From: VRUE01 sp963774555
Lineage (GTDB): Bacteria; Actinomycetota; Thermoleophilia; Solirubrobacterales; 70-9
Assembly: GCA_963774555.1 (NCBI GenBank)
Contig: CAVZFL010000001.1
Coordinates: forward strand, 558,001-622,000
Length of the DNA stretch: 64,000 bases
Direction of reading: 5' to 3'
The first letter of the stretch is position 1. The number at the start of each line of letters is the position of its first letter. The translations under genes and the position numbers were made by a program. The notes under the pieces were generated by a model that saw nothing but the letters and a program-made list of their open reading frames with translations, was not told the DNA's origin and ran no database searches. Positions 18,276 through 24,658 of this stretch are shown in pieces.

Positions 18276-18443
18276 CGTGCGCGCGAACAGGCTGGCCCGA
18301 CCCAAGAGGAGGTGGCGGGGCGCAGCGGCGTCCATGCCACCGAGGTCAGCCGGATCGAGGCGGGCAAGCGCGATCCGCGCGTCTCCAGGTTGGAACGCCT
18401 CGCCGAAGCCCTGGAAGTCTCCCCAAGCGATCTGCTGCGCTGA
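18276..18443 (+). pseudogene. 5'-truncated copy of the XRE regulator
   Basis: From 18276 the frame reads RAREQAGPTQEEVAGRSGVH and continues to DLLR and a TGA at 18441, homologous to residues 11-65 of the 17871 protein. The codons before it are unit-A spacer, with an in-frame TGA two codons upstream and no start codon or ribosome-binding site. The remnant keeps the HTH sequence largely intact, so the duplication is recent or the segment is still constrained. Confidence 0.75.
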
Positions 18444-18504
18444 CGACCAGGCCGGCCCCCGGTCCTGTGCGAGCGGCCGAAGACCGGCCCGTATTACGGC
18501 ATGC

Positions 18505-18564
18505 CTACTTAGTCTTGAACGTCTGCAAAAGCGGCACGACTGAATCGACGGACGCAATCTTCAT
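18505..18564 (-). CDS. 19-residue peptide gene, copy 3
   Basis: ATG 18564, TAG 18505; product MKIASVDSVVPLLQTFKTK. The ribosome-binding site GGAGGGGGTGA lies about 8 nt upstream. Compared with copy 2 it has both silent changes (ATC/ATT, TCG/TCA) and conservative replacements (N/D, A/V, M/L), with frame and length retained. It lies downstream of a 12-bp palindrome at 18654. Confidence 0.6.
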   Translation of the reverse strand: MKIASVDSVVPLLQTFKTK

Positions 18565-18653
18565 CCTTGCTCACCCCCTCCCGCCTGTCAGGCCCGGCGG
18601 GTCGCCAGGGCCAAAGGGAGAAGGCTAAGGAAATTCTTAACGCTAGGGATCTA

Positions 18654-18665
18654 GTTAGCGCTAAC
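18654..18665. promoter_or_regulatory. Perfect 12-bp palindrome, candidate operator
   Basis: GTTAGCGCTAAC is fully palindromic. It sits about 90 bp upstream of peptide copy 3 (minus strand) and 81 bp upstream of the winged-helix gene at 18746 (plus strand), so it could control either. Confidence 0.4.
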
Positions 18666-18745
18666 CAGTCCCGAGCAAGGGCGAGGACTTATGCTCAGGT
18701 ACGCCTAAAGAACTTCAACAGAATTTGATCGGAGGGAAACGGGGC

Positions 18746-19426
18746 ATGAAGCATGCGGAGCTGAAGCCGGGACGGAGGTCAGCTATTGAGCGGTCGCGAC
18801 TGCCGGAGGAAGCACCTACATACCCGCTGAGTCACCGCATCCGGCAGGAATCGCTCATCATCCTCCACGAGGGGGAGTTCAGCGCTGCTGACATTGCCGA
18901 GATGATCGGCGAGGAGACGCCACACGTGACCAATCACCTGCGCGATCTCTATGACGCTGGCTGCATCGAATTTGTCGGCTACCGCGGGAAAGGCAACTTC
19001 AAGAAGGCCGTTTACCGAGCAGTTGCCCGACCTTTTACGAGTCGTGAGGAGGCCAAGAAGATGTCGCCAGAGGAGCGCCACGAAGTCACTGGCGTGCACC
19101 TTCAATGGACAGTGACCGAGGCCGTCGCGTCTTACCGAAACAAGAAGATGGCCAGCGATGAGTCCTGCCTCGTGATGTCGGATGAACCTTGCCTCGACCC
19201 AGAAGGAAGAATCGAACTCGATGAATTCTTCACGGCCTGCTGCAATGGCGATGCTGAGGTCATTGAAAGATTGAAAAGCGTGCAGGACATCGCGGCCAGG
19301 GCGGCCAATCGCATGGCCAAGTCGGGGGAGACTGGCGTGACCGTAGTGGCCTCGCTGATGGCCTTTGAGCGTGCGCGCCCGCGGATAACCAAGGGGTCAT
19401 CGCGAGTGCCGATCAGCAAACGATGA
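18746..19426 (+). CDS. Winged-helix transcriptional regulator
   Basis: 226 residues from ATG 18746, with GGAGGG 9 nt upstream. Residues 27-90 form an ArsR-like winged helix: YPLSHRIRQESLIILHEGEF, then SAADIAEMIGEETPHVTNHL with RDLYDAGCIEFVGYRG. The C-terminal part (about 100-226) is helical, with two Cys-containing segments (DESCLVMSDEPCLD), and could hold a ligand site or dimer interface. It is the first of three consecutive winged-helix genes. GC content is lower than in the metabolic genes around the island. Target genes unknown. Confidence 0.7.
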   Translation: MKHAELKPGRRSAIERSRLPEEAPTYPLSHRIRQESLIILHEGEFSAADIAEMIGEETPHVTNHLRDLYDAGCIEFVGYRGKGNFKKAVYRAVARPFTSREEAKKMSPEERHEVTGVHLQWTVTEAVASYRNKKMASDESCLVMSDEPCLDPEGRIELDEFFTACCNGDAEVIERLKSVQDIAARAANRMAKSGETGVTVVASLMAFERARPRITKGSSRVPISKR

Positions 19427-19622
19427 GCGTTAACTGCATTTGACTTGCCATGCACGTACCTATCTGAAACCGTCCAACACTCAAGATCGGGCGAACACCC
19501 AGAGCCGTCAGCGCGAACTCGGGCAAGTCTGATTTTGGGTGCCCCGGACGGGTTGGGTCTCGCCTTGAATGCCAACTCTCCGGGGTGCCGCATATACCCG
19601 ACGCCGGAGAAAGGCCCGAGAA
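19427..19622. other. Intergenic region, nothing recognised
   Basis: 196 bp between two winged-helix genes. No hairpin, tRNA or conserved motif was found apart from the purine-rich GGAGAAAGG just before the start at 19623. Confidence 0.6.
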
Positions 19623-19865
19623 ATGGACGCGCTGTTACATAGGGCGCTGGCACACCGCAGGCGAAGGGAGATCCTTGGCTACCTCATGCAGAAAAGGGGC
19701 GCCGAGGGAACCGATGAGGTCGAGCTGGCCGATTCTCTGGGCCTGACGGTGGTCGGGGTGAAATATCACCTCGAGGTCTTGGGCGATGCCGATCTGATCG
19801 CACAGGTTGACCGGATGCGAGGAAGAGACGAGCGCTACATAGCTGCGGCCTCGGCAGGCCTATGA
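19623..19865 (+). CDS. Short ArsR-like winged-helix protein
   Basis: 80 residues from ATG 19623, with GGAGAAAGG about 8 nt upstream. It reads MDALLHRALAHRRRREILGY, then VELADSLGLTVVGVKYHLEV with LGDADLIAQVD, a single winged-helix domain without an effector domain. It precedes a larger regulator by 30 bp and they may be one transcriptional unit. Function unknown. Confidence 0.65.
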   Translation: MDALLHRALAHRRRREILGYLMQKRGAEGTDEVELADSLGLTVVGVKYHLEVLGDADLIAQVDRMRGRDERYIAAASAGL

Positions 19866-19895
19866 CGGCGGGCGCTTGACGCGAGCGGATTCATC

Positions 19896-20480
19896 TTGCA
19901 GCAGATTGCCCCCCAGTCAAAGAAGTTCCTTCGCTTCCTGTTCGCCGATCTGCGCAAAGACCTCGTGAATCAGGTTGGCGCGAAGGGGCCAGGGCATCCC
20001 GGCGATGAGGCGATCGCACGCATGCGGGCTATCTACGACGCCCTGCTCAGCGGCCTGGCCGACGGCGGCGCATTGCCCGACGATGAGGAAGTGCGCGAGT
20101 ACGTGGCCGGGCTCGCCAAAGCCACCGACGAGGCGAACCAATATGAGCAGGCGGCGCTTGAACACCGGGCGTTCGCAGAACTCGGTCTAGCGCTCGGCGG
20201 CGACGATGCCGAGGCAGGTACCGCCGCCGTGGACTGGGACGCTCTCATGGCCCGCCTGGTCCACTCGACCCAGGTGCTGATCATCGAAGCACTGAGCTGG
20301 ATCGACCGGCCGCTTTCGGCCACCGACCTCGAGAAGGTCTTCGATAAGACGCTCAGCCTCTCGGTGATCTCCTACCACGTCAAACGCCTCAAAGACCTCG
20401 GCGTCTTGGAACGGGTCGGGGCAAAGAGGGTTCGCGGCGCGTGGGAGCGGTTTTACTTCTTCGTGGACTCCGATGGGTGA
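19896..20480 (+). CDS. Regulator with C-terminal winged helix
   Basis: 194 residues from a TTG at 19896. Residues 1-110 are helical and acidic. The C-terminal 60 residues form a winged helix (VLIIEALSWIDRPLSATDLE, then LSLSVISYHVKRLKDLGVLE), like the two preceding genes. The TTG start has no clear ribosome-binding site, so the true N-terminus is uncertain. Its 3' end overlaps the convergent XRE gene by 28 bp. Confidence 0.6.
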   Translation: MQQIAPQSKKFLRFLFADLRKDLVNQVGAKGPGHPGDEAIARMRAIYDALLSGLADGGALPDDEEVREYVAGLAKATDEANQYEQAALEHRAFAELGLALGGDDAEAGTAAVDWDALMARLVHSTQVLIIEALSWIDRPLSATDLEKVFDKTLSLSVISYHVKRLKDLGVLERVGAKRVRGAWERFYFFVDSDG

Positions 20481-21055
20481 GCGGGCAGGCCGAGCGACTC
20501 GGCACAATCGTCGGGCAGCTCATCGAAGTCGTCAGCAATCCGCACCCGCCCGCGCCAGGCGTCGGTGAGAGAGGCGAAGCCCTCGCCATGTCGCTCGGAG
20601 GCGGGCTGAGCGCCGGGCTTGATTCCTGCTCCGATGCGACTCATGCGCAGCATCAGCGCTGCCGATGGCGTGACCTTGCCAGTGATGTAGGTGGAGAGGC
20701 GCGAGGTGGAGGTTCCGACTCTGGTGGCGAACTCGGCACGGGTGAGGCCTGAGCTCGCTACGAGCTCTGCGACCTCCGCCGCGACAGCCGCGCGCTCTGC
20801 GGCGGCAACCTCTTGGCGGGCATTCGAGATGATGCGTTCCATCAACTTGGCCACGCCGTACGGACGGCTGTAAGTCAACACCTCTTCGATCTGACGGGCT
20901 ACCGGTCCCCAGGGCTGGGCGCGGACGGCGGCGGCCAGCCGGCGCCAGTGAGACAACCCTCCTCGCTCAAGCGCGGTTTGGATTGCCTCAAGGGGCCACT
21001 CCGTGACGGGGTCGTCAGGCGAGGCGTCGACGTTTCGAAAGACGAGTGGACTCAT
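20453..21055 (-). CDS. XRE-type HTH protein coupled to a nucleotidyltransferase-like gene
   Basis: 200 residues from ATG 21055, overlapping the upstream gene's stop by ATGA. Residues 1-85 are helical (PVTEWPLEAIQTALERGGLS). Residues 95-150 form an HTH: AELVASSGLTRAEFATRVGT, then SRLSTYITGKVTPSAALMLR. The Ser/Gly pattern and the position after a nucleotidyltransferase-like gene suggest an antitoxin-like regulator of a two-gene module. In classical AbiE pairs the HTH gene comes first; here the order is reversed. Confidence 0.65.
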   Translation of the reverse strand: MSPLVFRNVDASPDDPVTEWPLEAIQTALERGGLSHWRRLAAAVRAQPWGPVARQIEEVLTYSRPYGVAKLMERIISNARQEVAAAERAAVAAEVAELVASSGLTRAEFATRVGTSTSRLSTYITGKVTPSAALMLRMSRIGAGIKPGAQPASERHGEGFASLTDAWRGRVRIADDFDELPDDCAESLGLPAHPSESTKK

Positions 21056-21642
21056 GGGTTCGCCATGCGCGTCGCGACATCGCCAAGGATCTCGGTCACT
21101 GCGCTCCAGTCGCTCCATTGCCGGTGGAGCCGGCGATAGGACGGAAGCTGGTCAATCACCGAATGATCGGCTGGTTGGGGATCGGTGAGTTGACGAGCAA
21201 GCTGCGATGAAACGCCATCTCCTCCGCCGTGCTGATCGGCGTAGTAGTCATCGATTCCCGACAGGACCTTGGCGGCCTGGTCGACGCCAAGACGCTCAGA
21301 CAGCGCGGCAAGGTCGAGGTAGTCACGAGTCTGGTTGCGACGGACGATCAGGAACGCCTTGATGCGCAACGTCTCCTCGATGGTCGGCACGGTGACCTCG
21401 CCGCCGGAGGGGACGGTGACCGTCGTGACCTCCAGCGGCGCCTTGCGGATCATCTGGCGAACCCCTGCCTCGATCCCGTCGAGGTTGCCGAGGATCACCT
21501 TGCCCGGGGTCACGCGATTAGTGGCCCAGCCCTCGTCGTTCTCGACCGCCTCGAGGACGAGCCGCTGCAGGTGCGCGGCCGATTCAAGAAGAGCGACGAA
21601 CTGGGGATCCCGATCTTCAAGGTTGCTTGGTGCTTTGCTCAA
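21052..21642 (-). CDS. AbiEii-like nucleotidyltransferase-related protein, possibly N-terminally short
   Basis: 196 residues from TTG 21642. The middle carries TIEETLRIKAFLIVRRNQTR followed by DYLDLAALSERLG, which matches the distal helix and R-D-x-x-D-L segment of AbiEii/AbiGii-type nucleotidyltransferases. The canonical G-G/S and D-x-D catalytic strands expected at the N-terminus are not evident, so it is either a divergent member or a shortened one. A promoter-operator with a -10 element only 11 bp before the start suggests a near-leaderless mRNA. It forms a two-gene operon with the HTH gene. Confidence 0.55.
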   Translation of the reverse strand: MSKAPSNLEDRDPQFVALLESAAHLQRLVLEAVENDEGWATNRVTPGKVILGNLDGIEAGVRQMIRKAPLEVTTVTVPSGGEVTVPTIEETLRIKAFLIVRRNQTRDYLDLAALSERLGVDQAAKVLSGIDDYYADQHGGGDGVSSQLARQLTDPQPADHSVIDQLPSYRRLHRQWSDWSAVTEILGDVATRMANP

Positions 21643-21652
21643 TCTGCGAGAA

Positions 21653-21672
21653 GATTATCAGATTTGATAATC
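21653..21672. promoter_or_regulatory. Operator overlapping the promoter of the nucleotidyltransferase/HTH operon
   Basis: Perfect inverted repeat GATTATCA-GATT-TGATAATC. On the minus strand it overlaps a -10 (GATAAT), 17 bp after a -35-like TTGCTC. Repressor binding here would block transcription of 21642-20453, the usual autoregulation of toxin-antitoxin operons. Confidence 0.6.
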
Positions 21673-21695
21673 AAGTGAGCAACCTGCCGGCCTGT

Positions 21696-22073
21696 TCAGT
21701 ACGCCGGCTCAAGGCTCGGCAGCATCGGAAAGTGCCGCACGTTCAGGGTCCACAACTCGGCTCCGTTCAGCACGACCGTGGCTGCAATTGCGTAGTCGGC
21801 AACACCGACGCCAGGGTGGCTGCGGCGAAATTGGCGAGCGAGCTCTCCCGCCGTCTCCGCGACCGACTCGTCCACAGCGATCCATTCCAGGCTTTGGATC
21901 AAGGCGCGGGTTTGACGACGCTCATGAGAGCGCATTCCGGCAAGCAGCTCGATCCTCGTGACCTCTGAGGCGATGATCCTTTCGCCGCCGGTGAGAGCGG
22001 AGTCGATCAGCTGGGTGGCCGGCTCATGTCCGCGCAGATGATCGATCAGCACGGATGTATCGGCGACGATCAA
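21696..22073 (-). CDS. vapC: VapC-family PIN-domain ribonuclease toxin
   Basis: 125 residues. The PIN acidic residues are in place: D5 (MIVADTSVLIDHLRG), E43 (SEVTRIELLAG) and D94 (GVADYAIAATVVL). VapC toxins cleave tRNA or rRNA. The start ATG overlaps the antitoxin stop (ATGA at 22070-22073), so the pair is translationally coupled. The length is normal for the family. Confidence 0.9.
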   Translation of the reverse strand: MIVADTSVLIDHLRGHEPATQLIDSALTGGERIIASEVTRIELLAGMRSHERRQTRALIQSLEWIAVDESVAETAGELARQFRRSHPGVGVADYAIAATVVLNGAELWTLNVRHFPMLPSLEPAY

Positions 22074-22330
22074 CGGCCGTACTGCTCGAGTCGCTCCCCG
22101 AGCCCCTGACCGCGGATTTGCTCGACGTATTGCCTGCCGTCGAAGTCGCGGTCCCCCCAGGCTCCGGCACTTGCTCGCAGGGCGGCCCTACGCTGGTCGA
22201 GGCTCGCCTGTCCCTCCCCTTCGTCGAGCTTCCTGCGCACGATCTCAGCCATCGAAAGGCCGGAGTCATCGGACTCGCGGCGGAGCCGCTCGTACTGGTG
22301 GTCTGTGAGCGTGATCTGAGTCCTATGCAT
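22070..22330 (-). CDS. vapB: VapB-type ribbon-helix-helix antitoxin
   Basis: 86 residues. The N-terminal RHH is MHRTQITLTDHQYERLRRES with GLSMAEIVRRKLDEG. The C-terminal tail (WGDRDFDGRQYVEQIRGQGL) probably threads into the VapC active site. A 20-bp inverted repeat sits 1 bp upstream of the start codon. It neutralises and autoregulates the toxin at 21696. Confidence 0.88.
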   Translation of the reverse strand: MHRTQITLTDHQYERLRRESDDSGLSMAEIVRRKLDEGEGQASLDQRRAALRASAGAWGDRDFDGRQYVEQIRGQGLGERLEQYGR

Positions 22331-22331
22331 A

Positions 22332-22351
22332 GTGATGTAAGGCTACATCAC
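22332..22351. promoter_or_regulatory. Operator of the first vapBC pair
   Basis: Perfect inverted repeat GTGATGTA-AGGC-TACATCAC, immediately upstream of the vapB ATG (22330) and overlapping the stop of the next VapC gene. It has the same geometry (8-bp arms, 4-bp spacer) as the operator at 21653. Confidence 0.7.
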
Positions 22352-22794
22352 ATGGCCGGGCCGACCAGGGTGGCTACGGCTTGCTGGTCGGCCGGGTCGA
22401 TGCGCTCGAGGCCGTCGACTTCGTCGAAGGCTCGATCCGTCGCGAGGATTGCATCGATGCCTCGGTTGAGGGCGATGGCGGCAAGAACCGCATCTCGACC
22501 GTCGAGACCGGGGTGGCTCTCGAAAAGGTCGATCCCTCTCTGCACATCGTTGGGCTCGAGCGGATGCCACCAGACAAGCCCGGCGACGCTACGGGCAGCT
22601 CTGGCTGCGCCGGGGCGGTCTCCAGTGCGGCGAAATCGCTGGTGTGCGAGCTCCTGCAGGAGGTCGACGCTGGCCTCGCCCTGCAGTTCGCCTGCCGCCG
22701 CGCGGCGGACGATCTCGCGGCACGGCTCTTTGTAGGGATCCTCTCTGCCCAGGGCATAGACAAAGATCGAGGTGTCATAGAGAAAGCGCCTCAC
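22348..22794 (-). CDS. vapC: VapC-family PIN-domain toxin
   Basis: 148 residues from GTG 22794, overlapping the antitoxin stop (GTGA). It begins VRRFLYDTSIFVYALGRED with the first PIN Asp. The acidic Glu is in QGEASVDLLQELAHQRF (about 51) and the distal Asp in LDGRDAVLAAIALNRG (about 104), with a further Asp in ILATDRAFDEVDG. It belongs to a different VapC subgroup from the 21696 toxin. Partner antitoxin at 22791. Confidence 0.85.
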   Translation of the reverse strand: MRRFLYDTSIFVYALGREDPYKEPCREIVRRAAAGELQGEASVDLLQELAHQRFRRTGDRPGAARAARSVAGLVWWHPLEPNDVQRGIDLFESHPGLDGRDAVLAAIALNRGIDAILATDRAFDEVDGLERIDPADQQAVATLVGPAM

Positions 22795-23069
22795 GCGCCG
22801 GGCCACTTGCGCATTCGCGCGTCGAGCATTTCCCGCTTCTGGTCCCCCCAATCCGGCTCGGGTCCTTCACCGGGCGGCGGTGGCATGGCAAGCAGCTCAC
22901 GGCCAGCCCGTTCCCGTTCAGAGCGGCTGCTTGTGTGGCGGAACTCGTGGTCGATTGCTCGGCGGACAAGCTCGCCCACAGGAGCGCCGGTCCGCTCCGA
23001 TTCCCGCGCCAAAAGCGCGAAGCGCTCATCGTCGACGAGCACCTGCAGTCGTCGGTTCAACATGCGCAT
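22791..23069 (-). CDS. vapB: VapB-type antitoxin
   Basis: 92 residues from ATG 23069. The N-terminus (MRMLNRRLQVLVDDERFALL, then APVGELVRRAIDHEF) is a ribbon-helix-helix fold. The C-terminal tail is charged, with PPPPGEGPEPDWGDQKREML. It is coupled to the PIN toxin by a GTGA overlap. An imperfect 11-bp inverted repeat covers its start codon. Confidence 0.8.
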   Translation of the reverse strand: MRMLNRRLQVLVDDERFALLARESERTGAPVGELVRRAIDHEFRHTSSRSERERAGRELLAMPPPPGEGPEPDWGDQKREMLDARMRKWPGA

Positions 23070-23094
23070 ACTCTAACAGCAGGTATGTGCATGT
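23060..23094. promoter_or_regulatory. Operator candidate of the second vapBC pair
   Basis: Arms ACATGCGCATA (23060-23070) and TATGTGCATGT (23084-23094), one mismatch, 13-bp spacer. The left arm contains the vapB start codon. This is consistent with autorepression. Confidence 0.55.
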
Positions 23095-23098
23095 CTGC

Positions 23099-24361
23099 TC
23101 AGATCGCGCGCCGCGCGTGCTTCGGGTCCAGCTCGCCCGCGGCCTCGGCCTCGGCGCGCTTGGCCCAGCGGTTGAGCTCGCGGCGGGCTAGGACCATCTT
23201 GTGGACCTCGTCGGGGCCGTCGGCCAGGCGCAGCATGCGGCTGAAGCGCCAGAGGGCGGCGAGGGGGGTGTCGTCGGTCATGCCGAGCGAGCCGTGGACC
23301 TGGATCGAGCGGTCGAGCACGTTCATGACGATGTTGGCGGCGACGATCTTGATCGCCGAAATCGCCTGGCGGGCGGCGCGCTTGCCCTCGGTGTCCATCT
23401 TCCAGGCGGCGTAGAGGGTGAGCAGGCGGGCCTGGTCGATCTCCATCCGCGAGGCGGCGATCGCCTCCTGGACGAACTGCTTCTCGCCCAGCGGGCCGCC
23501 GAAGGCCTGGCGCTCGTTGGCGCGGTTGCACATCATCTCCAGCGCTCGCTCGGCGGTGCCGATCGCCCGCATGCAGTGGTGGATGCGCCCGGGTCCAAGG
23601 CGGTCCTGGGCGACGATGAAGCCGCCGCCCTGCGTGCCGAGCAGGTTGGACTTGGGCACGCGGCATTCTTCGTAGCGGATCTCGCAGTGGCCGGGGCCGG
23701 CGTCGTGCCCCATCACCGGGATCGGCCGGACCAGGTTGAAGCCCGGGTTGTCGGTCGGCACGCAGATCATCGAGGCGCGCGCGTAGGGGTTGGCCTCGGG
23801 GTCGGTGACGACCATCGCGATCGCCAGCTCGGCGCCCACGGCGCCCGAGGTGAACCACTTGTGGCCGTCGATCACCCACTCCTCGCCGTCGAGCACGGCG
23901 CGGGCCTGCAGCAGGGTCGGGTCCGAGCCCGAGACGTCGGGCTCGGTCATCGAGAAGCAGGAGCGGATCCGCCCCTCGAGCAGCGGCTCGAGCCAGCGTT
24001 CGCGCTGCTCCTCGCTGCCGTGCTCGGCGAGGATCTCCATGTTGCCGGTGTCGGGAGCGGCGCAGTTGAAGGCCATCGGCGCGGCGACCGGGCTGCGCCC
24101 CATCTCCTCGCAGAGCAGGCCGTACTCCCAGTTGGTCAGCCCCGGCCCGAAGCGCTCCTCCGGCATGAAGAGGTTCCACAGCCCCTCGCCCCTCGCCTTC
24201 TCGCGGATCTCGACCAGGATCTTGGGAAAGGGCACGCCGGGCCCGACCTCGGCGTCGAGCGCCTCCATGATCTCCCGCTCCTGCGGGTAGATCTCGGCGT
24301 CCATGAAGTCGAGAATCCGCTCGCGCAGCGTCTCGACCTGTGGGCTCGGCGTGAAGTCCAT
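23099..24361 (-). CDS. Acyl-CoA dehydrogenase family protein
   Basis: 420 residues. It contains the FAD/substrate motif FSMTEPDVSGSDP near 150, WVIDGHKWFTSGAVGAEL near 175, the C-terminal helices DRLGPGRIHHCMRAIGTAER and NERQAFGGPLGEKQFVQEAI, and the late motif IQVHGSLGMTDDTPLA. The RIHHCMR and QVHG segments match the ACAD10/11-like and FadE-type subgroup of actinobacteria that oxidise long or modified acyl-CoA in beta-oxidation. The ATG at 24361 gives MDFTPSPQVETL. It stands alone; an APH-fold kinase of the type often linked with this subgroup is 9 kb away. Confidence 0.9.
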   Translation of the reverse strand: MDFTPSPQVETLRERILDFMDAEIYPQEREIMEALDAEVGPGVPFPKILVEIREKARGEGLWNLFMPEERFGPGLTNWEYGLLCEEMGRSPVAAPMAFNCAAPDTGNMEILAEHGSEEQRERWLEPLLEGRIRSCFSMTEPDVSGSDPTLLQARAVLDGEEWVIDGHKWFTSGAVGAELAIAMVVTDPEANPYARASMICVPTDNPGFNLVRPIPVMGHDAGPGHCEIRYEECRVPKSNLLGTQGGGFIVAQDRLGPGRIHHCMRAIGTAERALEMMCNRANERQAFGGPLGEKQFVQEAIAASRMEIDQARLLTLYAAWKMDTEGKRAARQAISAIKIVAANIVMNVLDRSIQVHGSLGMTDDTPLAALWRFSRMLRLADGPDEVHKMVLARRELNRWAKRAEAEAAGELDPKHARRAI

Positions 24362-24440
24362 CGTCGTCCTCTCCTCGGGGCTGGGGTCGCTGGAACGCTA
24401 CCGGGGCGGCATCACTCTCCAATTTGTCACGAGGCATTCC

Positions 24441-24515
24441 CGATCTGCCCCGACGCGAACTCACGATTTGTCCGGAACTGGCTTAAGCCCGTTGCCGCTT
24501 ATGCGGGGCAGATCG
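24441..24515. repeat. Palindrome in the intergenic region, with an iteron-like motif in the loop
   Basis: Perfect 11-bp arms CGATCTGCCCC (24441-24451) and GGGGCAGATCG (24505-24515). The loop holds TCACGATTTGTCCGG (24461-24475), 14 of 15 bases identical to a unit of the iteron array at 30619-30633 (reverse strand). The rest of the 24362-24658 gap shows only an AT-rich stretch near 24545-24600 that may carry the promoter of the following gene. Confidence 0.6.
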
Positions 24516-24658
24516 CGCCGCCCTGACCGTCCTGGCTGAGCTACCTAATTTTTGGCGGCGATTTACTGGAGTAATCTTGTCTTTTTACTTCAAATATGTT
24601 AGAGAACTCTCCGCACCAATCAAGACATCAGGAGATCCCCAACCTCAGGGAGGCGTTA

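Larger units (their letters stand above)
17901..18650. repeat. Exact-period 375-bp tandem duplication
   Basis: Unit A (17901-18275) and unit B (18276-18650) align with a constant 375-bp offset: XRE codon 11 (17901/18276), XRE stop (18066/18441), peptide stop (18130/18505) and peptide start (18189/18564). Divergence is moderate, with no indels in the core. The junction falls inside the XRE gene, which explains why copy B lacks its first ten codons. Confidence 0.85.
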
